DNA from: Clostridia bacterium
Lineage (GTDB): Bacteria; Bacillota; Clostridia; Christensenellales; Borkfalkiaceae
NCBI GenBank assembly: GCA_017448355.1
Contig: JAFSLQ010000059.1
Location: 36,080-100,079, forward strand
Direction of reading: 5' to 3'
DNA length: 64,000 bases
Shown here: piece after piece, positions 53,972-62,707 of the stretch
Layout of the letters: each line of letters starts with the position of its first letter
Numbering within the stretch: the stretch's first letter is position 1
Position numbers and translations under genes: made by a program
The notes under the pieces: generated by a model
The model's database searches: none
Seen by the model: the letters and a program-made list of their open reading frames with translations, nothing else
Told to the model about the DNA's origin: nothing

Positions 53972-55159
53972 TTATTTTAGCAGATTTTTCACCAAATTGT
54001 CAACGGCGACAAAATCGCTTTCTTCGGGATTCCATTGCGAACGTATATTTTCTTCTATCGTTTCAAAACCTGCGTCTTTTAATCTTTCTTGCAGAATTCG
54101 GACAGATTCTCCGCTCCAACCGTAACATCCGAAAGCGGCGGCTTTTTTGTTTTTGAATTTTAACTGTTTCAAGAACTCCAACCAGCCCGCTACGCTTGAT
54201 AAGATACTGTTAGAAACGGTAGGCGAACCGACGGCGATTGCTTTAGACTTAAACACTTCCGTCATCACGTCGTTTTTATCCGCTTTTGCCACGTTAAACA
54301 CTTTAACGACAGTTTCGGGGCTTTGCCTGTGAATCTCTTTTGCTATTTCGTGTGCGATTTTCGCCGTTCCTTCCCACATAGTATCGTAGGCAATCGTTAT
54401 CTGATTTTCCTGATACGCCTTCGCCCATTCAGCGTATTTATTAACTATCTGCAACGGATTTTCTCTCCAAATCGCTCCGTGAGACGGTGCTATCATTTCT
54501 ATCGTAAGATTAAACCCTGCAATCTCTTCTAATTTTTTCGTTAAGATCGGTGCAAACGGATTGAGAATATTTGTAAAATACTTTTCCGCCTCTTTATACA
54601 AAAGACATTGATTTGCTTTATCGTTAAACAGTTCTTCTACGGCATAGTGCTGACCGAAAGCGTCGTTTGAGAAAAGAATATTATCGCCCGTCATAAAAGT
54701 TGCCATAGAATCGGGCCAGTGTAGCATACGCATTTCCACAAAAATCAATTTCTTTCCGTTGCCGATTTCTACGCTGTCTCCCGTTTTTACGACGTGAAAA
54801 TTCCACCCATTTTTGCCGTATTGCCCTTCGATACTCTTTACGGCGTTTGCCGTGCAATAAATAGGCGTATCGGGAATCTTTTCCATAAGCGCAGGCAAAG
54901 AACCCGAGTGGTCGCACTCACCGTGATTTGCCACGATAAAATCTATTTTATTGATATCAATTTCTTTTTCCAGATTTTCGATAAATTCAAAACGGTGCGG
55001 CGACCAGATCGTATCTATAAGTACCGTTTTTTCTTCTTCGATAAGATAGGAGTTTTGGCTTGAACCGTTTTCAATGGAATAATCGTCTCCGTGGAAACTT
55101 TCGAGTTCCCAATCCGTGTATCCGATCCAACTGACGTTGTTTTTTACTTGTTTTCTCAT
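53972..55159 (-). CDS. flavodiiron protein (class A)
   Basis: Flavodiiron proteins reduce O2 to water or NO to N2O using electrons from rubredoxin or related carriers. The 395-residue product has the beta-lactamase-fold diiron domain with NHGECDHSGSLP (H79, E81, D83, H84), LHWPDSMATF and PSHGAIWRENP, then a flavodoxin domain from about 250 with YDTMWEGTAKIA, GSPTVSNSIL and GCYGWSGESV. All iron ligands in the first set are present. It lacks a fused rubredoxin; the ferredoxin encoded just upstream may be its donor. Confidence 0.94.
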   Translation of the reverse strand: MRKQVKNNVSWIGYTDWELESFHGDDYSIENGSSQNSYLIEEEKTVLIDTIWSPHRFEFIENLEKEIDINKIDFIVANHGECDHSGSLPALMEKIPDTPIYCTANAVKSIEGQYGKNGWNFHVVKTGDSVEIGNGKKLIFVEMRMLHWPDSMATFMTGDNILFSNDAFGQHYAVEELFNDKANQCLLYKEAEKYFTNILNPFAPILTKKLEEIAGFNLTIEMIAPSHGAIWRENPLQIVNKYAEWAKAYQENQITIAYDTMWEGTAKIAHEIAKEIHRQSPETVVKVFNVAKADKNDVMTEVFKSKAIAVGSPTVSNSILSSVAGWLEFLKQLKFKNKKAAAFGCYGWSGESVRILQERLKDAGFETIEENIRSQWNPEESDFVAVDNLVKNLLK

Positions 55160-55160
55160 A

Positions 55161-55346
55161 TTAAATCTCCTCGATTGCTCCGGCAGGGCAATTCTCTTTT
55201 GCTTCTTCTGCCGCTTTCAACACGTCGGCGGAAACTTCTTCTTCAATAGCAACGGCAACGCCGTCTTCACCCATAGAAAAGACTTCGGGGCAAGTTTCCA
55301 CACACATACCGCAACCTATACACCCGTCGTTTACATAATACTTCAT
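55161..55346 (-). CDS. 4Fe-4S ferredoxin
   Basis: The 61-residue product has CIGCGMCVETCP (C9, C12, C15, C19) and ENCPAGAI (C53), consistent with a single 4Fe-4S cluster plus one spare Cys. Likely a small electron carrier for the adjacent flavodiiron protein, 1 bp downstream. GGAGA precedes its ATG. Confidence 0.92.
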   Translation of the reverse strand: MKYYVNDGCIGCGMCVETCPEVFSMGEDGVAVAIEEEVSADVLKAAEEAKENCPAGAIEEI

Positions 55347-55364
55347 AATGATATTCTCCTTTTT

Positions 55365-56018
55365 TTATTCTAACGTAAGCAATAATGCCATCTTAAACCG
55401 TTTCGTTGCCTTAACCGAATGCAAGCCCGCTTTGGCAAAATGAAAATTTTCTCCTGCCTTAATAGGGTGATCTTTACCCTCGTATCCGATGACACCTTCG
55501 CCATCCAGCGCAAAAATAATTGCTTCGCCGGGAGCCGCGTGTTCCGACAGTCCCGTTCCTTCATCAAAAGACATAACCACAAACTTCATTTTCTCGTTAT
55601 GCACAACGTCCATATTGACGATTTTCCCGTCCACATAAGGGACAAGTTCTGCCATTTTGAAAACTTCTCCCGCTTTAACCATTTCGTTCATTTTATCATT
55701 CCTCCTGATTGATATTTCCGTGTAAACAACGCTTTTGGTTGTTCTCATCCCTGTAGGGGTATCCGTTAATGTAATAATCGATTCTCCGCTGTTCAGCGTT
55801 TTGCAAAATCCGTTTGTACCGTAAACATTCAAACCACCATCGTTCACAATCAACAATTTGTGATAAGGATATATTTCCGCACTGATATCGGTGTTTTTTG
55901 CCAATGAAAAATATGTAATGTTGTTTATTCCGTTATATACCGATTTCGATATCGTACATCCCGTTATCGGCGGATTGTCTTTTGCGATTGAGAATACTTC
56001 TCCGACTTTTTCTTTCAT
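55365..56018 (-). CDS. double-cupin protein
   Basis: The 217-residue product contains two small cupin domains, about 1-105 and 110-217. The second shows GTGLSEHAAPGEAIIFALDGEGVIGYEGKDHPIKAGENFHFAKAGLHSVKA-type sequence in pieces: SEHAAPGEA, FALDGEG, GENFHFAKAGLH, which would hold a metal with His and Glu. The first domain has lost most of these His residues. Possible small-molecule or metal sensor; no catalytic role can be assigned. A Met at codon 109 could be a second start. Confidence 0.82.
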   Translation of the reverse strand: MKEKVGEVFSIAKDNPPITGCTISKSVYNGINNITYFSLAKNTDISAEIYPYHKLLIVNDGGLNVYGTNGFCKTLNSGESIITLTDTPTGMRTTKSVVYTEISIRRNDKMNEMVKAGEVFKMAELVPYVDGKIVNMDVVHNEKMKFVVMSFDEGTGLSEHAAPGEAIIFALDGEGVIGYEGKDHPIKAGENFHFAKAGLHSVKATKRFKMALLLTLE

Positions 56019-56024
56019 TTTGAC

Positions 56025-56708
56025 TTACACCTTTACGTCGGGGTTTTTCTCTCCGAACTTTTCTTTGAGCGTTTCGCAAATCTCTCCGCGTGCTTTACCT
56101 TGCCTCTCCATATTTTTAATTGTCTTATATGCCGCAAACAAAGTGGAAGGTCCTATTTCCGAACTGAAATAGCCTATGCCTTGATTCCACGCAAGCAGTT
56201 CAAACACGTCGTCAAGCGCCTTACTGTCAAGACCGTGAATATACGCCTTTACAAGTTCTCTCGTCGCTTGGCGCATTCTTCCTGCGCCTACCGCGTTGGT
56301 AAGCGACAACAATAATCTCGTTTCATAAGGGAGATAGCGATTTTCATCGTTCCACGTCAAATCCCAGAAATTGACGGCGATATTACCGAGTTTATCGTCT
56401 ATAAGCGGCATATTCGTAAGCGCCGCAGGGCGCATAGGTATATCTTTTTCTTCCTGTTTTACCGCCACACGATAGAAATATGCGTGAAACTCCGCATCGT
56501 TTTTTTGTTCGGTATAATGCTCAAAACCAAGTCCTTCCATTACTTCGTAAAGCGGAATTGGATCAAAACTTTGCACTACTTCCAAGCCTTCTCCAACGCC
56601 GACTTTCATCGCTTGATTTTTCAGCCCCGCAAAGAAATTGCCTTGAATACCCCTGACGTCAATCGGCTTAAATTCTTTTACTTTATCTTTCCATTCGATA
56701 TAACCCAT
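56025..56708 (-). CDS. DUF2249 domain protein with a carboxymuconolactone-decarboxylase-like C-terminal region
   Basis: Residues about 14-85 (KPIDVRGIQGNFFAGLKNQAMKVG..., SFDPIPLYEVMEGLGFEHY) fit DUF2249, a TusA-like fold common near nitric-oxide and redox genes. Residues about 110-215 are helical, with YETRLLLSLTNAVGAGRMRQAT and FELLAWNQGIGYFSSEIG, resembling the AhpD/CMD fold but without its CxxC. So it is a two-domain protein of unknown role. It lies 6 bp before the double cupin gene. Confidence 0.75.
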   Translation of the reverse strand: MGYIEWKDKVKEFKPIDVRGIQGNFFAGLKNQAMKVGVGEGLEVVQSFDPIPLYEVMEGLGFEHYTEQKNDAEFHAYFYRVAVKQEEKDIPMRPAALTNMPLIDDKLGNIAVNFWDLTWNDENRYLPYETRLLLSLTNAVGAGRMRQATRELVKAYIHGLDSKALDDVFELLAWNQGIGYFSSEIGPSTLFAAYKTIKNMERQGKARGEICETLKEKFGEKNPDVKV

Positions 56709-56721
56709 AAATTATTCTCCT

Positions 56722-57435
56722 TTAATCCAAAATTCTTCCGTCACGCGAAATCGTAACGACCTGCCACGGGATAAACTTTCCGCTTGCTCTTAAAGCGTTT
56801 TCCGCCGCTCTCTGCAAACCGCCGCAACAAGGCACTTCCATACGCACTACGGTAACGCTTTTTATATCATTATTCTTAATAATCTCCGTTAGTTTTTCAC
56901 TGTAATCTACGTCGTCGAGTTTAGGACAGCCTATAATCGTCGTTTTACCGCGCATAAACTCTTCGTGCATATTTGCGTAGGCGTATGCCGTGCAATCTGC
57001 CGCAATCAACAGTTTTGCCTTATCAAAAAACGGAGCGACTGTCGGCACAAGTTTAATTTGACACGGCCATTGTGCAAGCCTTGAAACAGGTTTCCCGACA
57101 GAAACAGGTGCGTCATCTTCGTTTCTACTAAACTGTGCCAATCGAGAGCCGGGGCAACCGCCTTCGTGATGTTCGTGCTTTACTTCTTCCATATTTTTAT
57201 TCTCCTTTGCTTTTTTAACCGCTTGTTCGTCGTATGCGGGTGCTTCTCTTTCTTCAAAAGTTATTGCGCCCGTCGGACACGCGGGCAAACAATCGCCGAA
57301 CCCGTCGCAGAAATTTTCTTTTACAAGTTTTGCTTTCCCGTTTACCATTTCGATTGCGCCTTCGTGGCAAGCCTCTGCACACATTCCGCATCCGACACAC
57401 TTTTCTTCGTCTATATTGATAATTTTTCTCAACAT
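56722..57435 (-). CDS. 4Fe-4S protein with C-terminal Cys-rich domain
   Basis: The 237-residue product has two ferredoxin motifs, CVGCGMCAEACHEGAI (one Cys-to-His departure from the CxxxCP form) and FCDGFGDCLPACPTGAI, then a His-rich link (EHHEGGCPG), and a domain with AADCTAYAY, IIGCPKLDD and VPCCGGL. Proteins of this layout accompany hybrid-cluster and flavodiiron genes in anaerobes. First gene of the cargo operon. Start at 57433-57435, with AGGAGA 9 bases upstream; the longer frame to 57462 crosses the predicted transcription start. Confidence 0.88.
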   Translation of the reverse strand: MLRKIINIDEEKCVGCGMCAEACHEGAIEMVNGKAKLVKENFCDGFGDCLPACPTGAITFEEREAPAYDEQAVKKAKENKNMEEVKHEHHEGGCPGSRLAQFSRNEDDAPVSVGKPVSRLAQWPCQIKLVPTVAPFFDKAKLLIAADCTAYAYANMHEEFMRGKTTIIGCPKLDDVDYSEKLTEIIKNNDIKSVTVVRMEVPCCGGLQRAAENALRASGKFIPWQVVTISRDGRILD

Positions 57436-57466
57436 TGTATTTTCGTCTCCTTGATTTTTCAACCAG

Positions 57467-57510
57467 ATTATACTATAATAAAAACTGAAAGTATGTGGTT
57501 AAAACCACAT
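57467..57510. promoter_or_regulatory. Crp/Fnr operator and cargo operon promoter
   Basis: Perfect palindrome ATGTGGTT-AA-AACCACAT (57493-57510). Leftward -10 TATAAT lies at 57467-57472; with +1 at 57460 the palindrome is centred at -41.5, the class II activator position, and no good -35 box is present. Confidence 0.75.
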
Positions 57511-57533
57511 TTATAAAAATTTTTGGTAATTTT

Positions 57534-58193
57534 ATGAAAATTGAAGAAGTAAAAAACTATCGACTGTTTCAAGGTATGGACGAAAACGAAATAGAAACCG
57601 CAATTAAATCTTTATTCTATCGTGAAGAGAATTACAAGAAAGATTCGTTTATTCTTTATGCAGGAGATACGACCGATAGAATAGGTATGGTATTAGACGG
57701 CAGCGTTACCATAGAAAGCAACGACCTGTGGGGCAACCGCACCATTTTAAGCCATATAGGGAAAGGACAATTCTTTGCGGAAACTTATGCGCTTTTACCG
57801 AATAAACCGCTGCTTGTTGACGTTACCGCAAACGAAGACTGTAAAATTCTTTTTTTGCAAATAGGCTCGCTGAAAAAATTACAAGAAAACCCTTGCCCTT
57901 GGAAATCTAAATTGACGCTCAACCTTCTTGCTATATCTTTGAATAAAAATCTCCATCTTTCGGGAAGAAGTTTTCACACGTCGCCGAAAACGATACGTGG
58001 CAAGGTAATGTCGTATCTTAATACCGTTGCAATAGAAAAAGGCAATAATGCTTTTACTATCCCTTTTGACAGACAGCAACTTGCCGACTATCTTAATGTA
58101 GAACGAACTGCACTTTCAAAAGAACTCGGCAAAATGCAAAAAGACAAACTTATAAAGGTAAAGAAAAATCAATTCATAATAAATATAAAATAA
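57534..58193 (+). CDS. Crp/Fnr family transcription regulator
   Basis: The 219-residue product has an N-terminal cyclic-nucleotide-type beta barrel (YRLFQGM..., DRIGMVLDGSVTIE, GQFFAE) and a C-terminal winged helix (RQQLADYLNVERTALSKELGKMQKD near 185-210). The N-terminus lacks the four Cys of FNR, so it does not look like an Fe-S oxygen sensor; heme or another ligand is possible, as for HcpR/DNR types. ATG at 57534-57536 chosen over a start inside the operator. Divergent from the cargo operon and probably its activator and its own regulator. Confidence 0.9.
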   Translation: MKIEEVKNYRLFQGMDENEIETAIKSLFYREENYKKDSFILYAGDTTDRIGMVLDGSVTIESNDLWGNRTILSHIGKGQFFAETYALLPNKPLLVDVTANEDCKILFLQIGSLKKLQENPCPWKSKLTLNLLAISLNKNLHLSGRSFHTSPKTIRGKVMSYLNTVAIEKGNNAFTIPFDRQQLADYLNVERTALSKELGKMQKDKLIKVKKNQFIINIK

Positions 58194-58271
58194 ATACGAA
58201 TTATATTATCTATGTATTGACAAGCATTTATTTTTAGAGTATAATATATGCAAATGAAAAGGAGATAGGAT

Positions 58272-58643
58272 ATGGAACGTAAATCAAGTATCGTGGCAAA
58301 ACGGTTAGCGGAACTTCGGGAAGGGGTAAGGCTATCGCAAGCAAAACTTGCCGCAGAATTTGACGGCGTTGACCAGCCGGCAATTTTTCGCTATGAAAAC
58401 GCTTTATCGTTTCCGCCTTACAGAGTGTTAATGCAATACGCCGACTTTTTTGACGTATCGCTCGATTATATTTTCGGCAGAACGGATAAACCGCAAGGAA
58501 AACTCTATGATTTTCAACCGAAAGTAATGAAAGACAACAAGCAAATGCGTGAATTTATCGAAATGTGTTTTGATCCGAATTCTCCCGCTAACGCAAAACT
58601 GAAAGAAGCGTTGCTGAAAATGATGGAGGATCAAAATAAATGA
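58272..58643 (+). CDS. Xre-family helix-turn-helix regulator
   Basis: The 123-residue product has the HTH LRLSQAKLAAEFDGVDQPAIFRYEN-type region (about 12-45) and VLMQYADFFDVSLDYIFGRTD, typical of Xre regulators of mobile elements. AAAGGAG precedes the ATG. Its stop codon overlaps the recombinase start by 4 bp, so the two are coupled; it likely controls excision. Confidence 0.92.
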   Translation: MERKSSIVAKRLAELREGVRLSQAKLAAEFDGVDQPAIFRYENALSFPPYRVLMQYADFFDVSLDYIFGRTDKPQGKLYDFQPKVMKDNKQMREFIEMCFDPNSPANAKLKEALLKMMEDQNK

Positions 58644-60106
58644 AAGCCGTCATTTACGCCCGTTATTCATCTGACAACCAAAGAGAAGAAAGTATCGAAG
58701 GGCAACTCCGTGAGTGTATGGAATACGCCGATTATAACGATATAACCGTCGTTGATATATATATTGATCGTGCGCTTTCCGCTAAAACGGACAACCGCCC
58801 TGCCTTTCAGCAAATGATAAAAGACAGTTCAAGACGTTTATTCGATTTGATTATTGTCTGGAAGTTAGACCGTTTTGCCCGTAACCGTTACGATTCGGCG
58901 CATTATAAGGCGTTATTAAAGAAAAACGGCGTGAAAGTTATTTCCGCAAAAGAAACTATTGCCGAAGGCTCGGAAGGAATACTGCTTGAATCCGTGCTTG
59001 AAGGTATGGCGGAATATTATTCTGCCGATTTGTCCGAAAAGGTCAAACGCGGTTTGACTGAAAATGCATTAAAAGGACTTTGGAACGGCGGGCAAGTTCC
59101 TTTCGGTTATGTAATCAATAAGGAACACAAATTAGAAATAAATCCCGTTACCGCGCCTATCGTTAAAGAAATATTCAAAATGTGCTACGACGGCAAAACG
59201 ATAAAAGCCATTTATTACGATTTGAAAGATAGAAATATTTTACGTTCAAACGGAAAACCGCTTCGTTATAACGCGGTAAGATATATTTTAACAAACAGAA
59301 CTTACATAGGCGAATACAACCATTCTGGCATTAAAATCGAAAACGGCGTTCCTGCAATAATATCGGAAGATTTGTTTAATAGCGTTCAAATAGAAATAGC
59401 AAAAAACGCCCACGCTCCCGCAAGACATACCGCGGACGACGATTATTTGCTTACCACAAAACTTTTTTGTGGGCGTTGCGGCGCGATGATGGTTGCGCAG
59501 GCAGGAACAAGCAAAACGAAGAAAGTTCACCGTTATTACGCTTGCGTTCGGCAGAAGAAGCATCTATGCGATAAAAAGATGGTAAGCAAGACCAAGTTGG
59601 AAGATTTTATCGTCCACAAAACGATGACGTTTTTACAAGACAACGACGTGATCGAAAGACTTTCCGAACTTCTTTTCAAACTTCAATACAGCGAAAGCAC
59701 GATGCTCCCGCACCTTGAAGAACAATTATCCGATAAAGAAAAGGAAATCGAAAATATCGTCAACGCCGTTCAGAAAGGTTATGCAACGGACACGTTATTA
59801 AAGCGTTTGGGCGAGTTGGAAAAACAGCGCAACGAGATAAACGATTCGATAACAAAGGAAAAGTTAAAATCGCCGATATTTACGCAAGAGCATTTCAAGA
59901 TGGCGTTATGTAATTTCCGCAAAATAGACATTACAAAGCAGGACGGAAAACGGAAGATAATAGATACGTTTATCAATTCGATTTTCCTTTATGACGACCA
60001 CTTAAAAATCGTTTATAACGGAAACGGAAAAGAAGAAACAATCACTCTTGATGAGTTAGAGAGTTCAACCTTGTTTTCACAAGGTGCACCAAAACGGGGG
60101 TATTAG
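58640..60106 (+). CDS. large serine recombinase (integrase)
   Basis: Catalyses integration and excision. The 488-residue product has the resolvase domain with YARYSSDNQREESIEGQL (catalytic Ser10), VWKLDRFARNR, a recombinase domain (PFGYVINKEHKLEINP...) from about 150, a zinc ribbon CGRCG...C...C near 280-315, and a coiled coil at about 350-420. Its last codons (SQGAPKRGY) cross the right att core. In the excised circle the same frame would read through attP into bases 50417-50503, giving a tail of about 29 other residues before TAG. Confidence 0.93.
   Translation: MKAVIYARYSSDNQREESIEGQLRECMEYADYNDITVVDIYIDRALSAKTDNRPAFQQMIKDSSRRLFDLIIVWKLDRFARNRYDSAHYKALLKKNGVKVISAKETIAEGSEGILLESVLEGMAEYYSADLSEKVKRGLTENALKGLWNGGQVPFGYVINKEHKLEINPVTAPIVKEIFKMCYDGKTIKAIYYDLKDRNILRSNGKPLRYNAVRYILTNRTYIGEYNHSGIKIENGVPAIISEDLFNSVQIEIAKNAHAPARHTADDDYLLTTKLFCGRCGAMMVAQAGTSKTKKVHRYYACVRQKKHLCDKKMVSKTKLEDFIVHKTMTFLQDNDVIERLSELLFKLQYSESTMLPHLEEQLSDKEKEIENIVNAVQKGYATDTLLKRLGELEKQRNEINDSITKEKLKSPIFTQEHFKMALCNFRKIDITKQDGKRKIIDTFINSIFLYDDHLKIVYNGNGKEETITLDELESSTLFSQGAPKRGY
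60086..60092 (+). other. attR core
   Basis: GCACCAA inside the 3' end of the recombinase gene, matching attL. The following AAAACGGGGG would directly follow tRNA-Leu CCA in the empty site. Confidence 0.6.
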
Positions 60107-60116
60107 CCCCTTGCTT

Positions 60117-60155
60117 AAAACACCGAAAACACAACAAATGTATTTTCGGTGTTTT
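60117..60155 (+). terminator. hairpin terminator, probably the tRNA-Leu terminator of the empty site
   Basis: AAAACACCGAAAA / TTTTCGGTGTTTT followed by CTTTT. Flanking arms ACGGGGGTAT and ATACCCCCGT add an outer stem. Confidence 0.8.
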
Positions 60156-60208
60156 CTTTTAGGCTATACCCCCGTTCGGCAGAAATCAAGTATTAATGAA
60201 ATATGGAC

Positions 60209-60278
60209 GCGATTAAAACCTGCGGTTTAATAATCGCTATTCCGTCGCTACGCTCCTTACAAGTCCCTTTATCCGCAC
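60209..60278 (+). repeat. dispersed structured repeat, copy 2, with tRNA-Leu 3' copy
   Basis: Hairpin GCGATTA...TAATCGC, then 28 of 29 bases as in copy 1, then CAAGTCCCTTTATCCGCAC, identical to 19 bases of tRNA-Leu (50395-50413). The 190 bp from 60107 to 60296 hold no gene. Confidence 0.75.
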
Positions 60279-60296
60279 GTCGCCCATTGATTTTGC

Positions 60297-61199
60297 TTAC
60301 TTGCAAATCGAGTTGCAAAAATCAAGTATCTCTTTTTTTGCTTTTTCGCGGGAAATATCATTAAGATATTCGTGGCGAACCCCGTCGTAAAACACTTTTT
60401 TAATGGTTTTAACGCCTACATTATTAACGTAAAAATCGTAAAGTTTTTCTACCGATTTGCCGTAATCACCTACGGGGTCGTCCTTGCCGCTTAAAAGAAG
60501 TATCGGCTTATTGACGTCGATTTTTTGCGCGGCATTTTTTGTGTAAAGCGTTTTAAACGCGCCGAACATTGACCTGTAAAAGGCGTTTGACAGTATAAAC
60601 CCGCAGTCGGGATTATTATTGTACTCTTCGCACTCTTCCTTTATTGAAGAAATAAACGTCGTGCCATCGTTATATTTTTTATTGTACCCGTCAAAAGAAA
60701 GTTTCGCGATAAGTTTCGCGGGGCTTTTACTTTTACCGAACAAACAATTTAAAGTTGCAACCGCCTTGCCCGCCATAACTTGCGCTCCTTTCATATACGC
60801 GCTGCCGCCTACAATAAAGCCGTCTGCATTTTCGCCGTGATTTTCTATATAGGCTTGCGTCAAAAACGAACCGTAACTGTGCCCGAAAAGTACAAGTTTC
60901 AATTCGGGATATTCCTTTTTGTAAAGTAAGGATAACTCCGCCAAATCGGAAAGAGTATCGAAAAACATATCCCCGTCCGAATACCCGCTTCTGTTATCCG
61001 TTTCGCCGTGTCCCCTGTGGTCGTCGGCAAATACGATATATCCGTTTTCGGCCATAAATCCCGCAAAACTCTCGTATCTTACCGTACTTTCCGCCATACC
61101 GTGCGAAATTTGTAACAACCCCTTGGGATTATCGCACTTCCACTCTTTATAGCGTATAACTTTCCCGTCTTTTGCAACAAAACTCTTCTTTTCCATCAT
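60297..61199 (-). CDS. alpha/beta hydrolase, monoacylglycerol-lipase-like
   Basis: The 300-residue product has GLLQISHGMAEST with the oxyanion region near 33, the nucleophile elbow FGHSYGSFLTQ (Ser near 112), DDPVGDYGKS with the Asp near 241 and a C-terminal His in GVRHEYLND near 277: a complete Ser-Asp-His triad in serine aminopeptidase S33/MGL style. It follows glpK by 1 bp; lipase plus glycerol kinase suggests use of glycerolipids. Two adjacent ATG codons make the exact start uncertain. Confidence 0.88.
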   Translation of the reverse strand: MMEKKSFVAKDGKVIRYKEWKCDNPKGLLQISHGMAESTVRYESFAGFMAENGYIVFADDHRGHGETDNRSGYSDGDMFFDTLSDLAELSLLYKKEYPELKLVLFGHSYGSFLTQAYIENHGENADGFIVGGSAYMKGAQVMAGKAVATLNCLFGKSKSPAKLIAKLSFDGYNKKYNDGTTFISSIKEECEEYNNNPDCGFILSNAFYRSMFGAFKTLYTKNAAQKIDVNKPILLLSGKDDPVGDYGKSVEKLYDFYVNNVGVKTIKKVFYDGVRHEYLNDISREKAKKEILDFCNSICK

Positions 61200-61200
61200 T

Positions 61201-62673
61201 TTATTCTAAAACGCACTTTCTTACCGCGTTTTTCCACTCCTTATAATTTATTAAATATTTATCGTTCTCGTCTGTCGCAGGCATAAACATCTTTTCCGTT
61301 CTGCGATAGTCGGCAATATCTTCAAGCCGCATAACCCCCGTGCCTATTCCGCACAGATAAACAGCGCCGAGTGCCGTACTCTCTTTTTCCGCGGGGCGAT
61401 TGACGGGTATTCCCGATAAGTTCGCCTGAAACTGCATCAAAAACCCGTTAGCCGAAGCGCCGCCGTCGCAACGCAACTCTTCGGGTTCTATACCGCTTTC
61501 CGCTTTCATAACGTCGGTCAAATCCTTTGCCGAATACGCCATTGCTTCTAAAACCGCGCGCGTTATGTGCGCAATCTTAGTTCCGCGGGTAAGCCCCGTA
61601 ATAATTCCGCGCGCGTCGCTGTTCCAGTACGGTGCGCCAAGTCCCGTAAACGCAGGTACGATATACACCCCGCCGTTATCGGGAACGGAAAGGGCAATCT
61701 GTTCGCTATCCGCCGCGTCGGAGAAAAATCCCAAATCATCCCTTAGCCATTGAACCGCGCTGCCGGCGTTGAACACGCTTCCTTCAAAAGCGTAAGCAAC
61801 TTTGTCGCCTATTTTATAGCCAACGGTAGTAATCAACCCGTGTTCCGAAATCACGATGTTTTCCGCAAGGTTATAAAGCATAAAAAGTCCCGTGCCGTAG
61901 GTTGCCTTGCTCTGCCCCGGCAACAGACAGCCTTGTCCCACGAGTGCCGCCTGTTGGTCGCCCGCTATACCGCATAGCGGAATATCCTTTCCGTTATAGG
62001 TAAAGTATCCCGCTTTTGCGTCGCACGCGACGATTTCAGGTAGCGCCGCTCTCGGAATACCGAAAATACTTAACAACTCTTCGTCATAGTCCAGCGTATT
62101 AAGGTTCATAAGCATCGTTCTCGACGCATTAGTGACGTCGGTTTTAAACGATTTGCCGCCCGTTAGTTTATATATCAGAAAACTGTCCACCGTGCCGAAA
62201 CATATTTCGTTTTTCGCGGTCTTTTCCTTAATTTCGGGAACGTTGTCGATAAGCCATTTTATCTTGCTTGCGGAAAAATACGCGTCCATAACAAGCCCCG
62301 TTTTTGCACGGATAATCTTTCCGTACTTTGCGGAAAGTTCGCGCATAAACTCCGCCGTACGGCGGCATTGCCACACAACGGCGTTATAAAGGGGTTTTCC
62401 CGTCTTTTTATCCCATGCGATAACCGTTTCGCGCTGGTTGGTTATCCCTATACCCGCTATGTCGCCCACGTCGGATACGCTTTCAAGTATCTCTACAAGC
62501 GAAGACAGCGTGTGCGCGTAAATTTCGTTAGCGTCTTCTTCCACAAAAGAAGGCTTAGGATATATCTGGCTTATGGGCGTCGCCCTTTGCTTTACGATTT
62601 TTCTTTCGGTCAAGTCGTAAAGCACGGCGCGCGTACTTGTAGTTCCTTCGTCGATTGCAACTATGTATTTCAT
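61201..62673 (-). CDS. glpK: glycerol kinase
   Basis: FGGY-family kinase making glycerol-3-phosphate. The 490-residue product has IDEGTTSTRAVLYD (usual IDQGTTSSR, here Gln9 to Glu), TNQRETVIAWDK near 80 with Arg-Glu substrate contacts, GIAGDQQAALVGQ near 240 with the catalytic Asp, and FTGLGAPYWN near 305. Complete length. No glpF or glpD nearby. Confidence 0.93.
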   Translation of the reverse strand: MKYIVAIDEGTTSTRAVLYDLTERKIVKQRATPISQIYPKPSFVEEDANEIYAHTLSSLVEILESVSDVGDIAGIGITNQRETVIAWDKKTGKPLYNAVVWQCRRTAEFMRELSAKYGKIIRAKTGLVMDAYFSASKIKWLIDNVPEIKEKTAKNEICFGTVDSFLIYKLTGGKSFKTDVTNASRTMLMNLNTLDYDEELLSIFGIPRAALPEIVACDAKAGYFTYNGKDIPLCGIAGDQQAALVGQGCLLPGQSKATYGTGLFMLYNLAENIVISEHGLITTVGYKIGDKVAYAFEGSVFNAGSAVQWLRDDLGFFSDAADSEQIALSVPDNGGVYIVPAFTGLGAPYWNSDARGIITGLTRGTKIAHITRAVLEAMAYSAKDLTDVMKAESGIEPEELRCDGGASANGFLMQFQANLSGIPVNRPAEKESTALGAVYLCGIGTGVMRLEDIADYRRTEKMFMPATDENDKYLINYKEWKNAVRKCVLE

Positions 62674-62707
62674 TTTTTCACCTTAACGTTTAAGCAAGTT
62701 TTTACGG

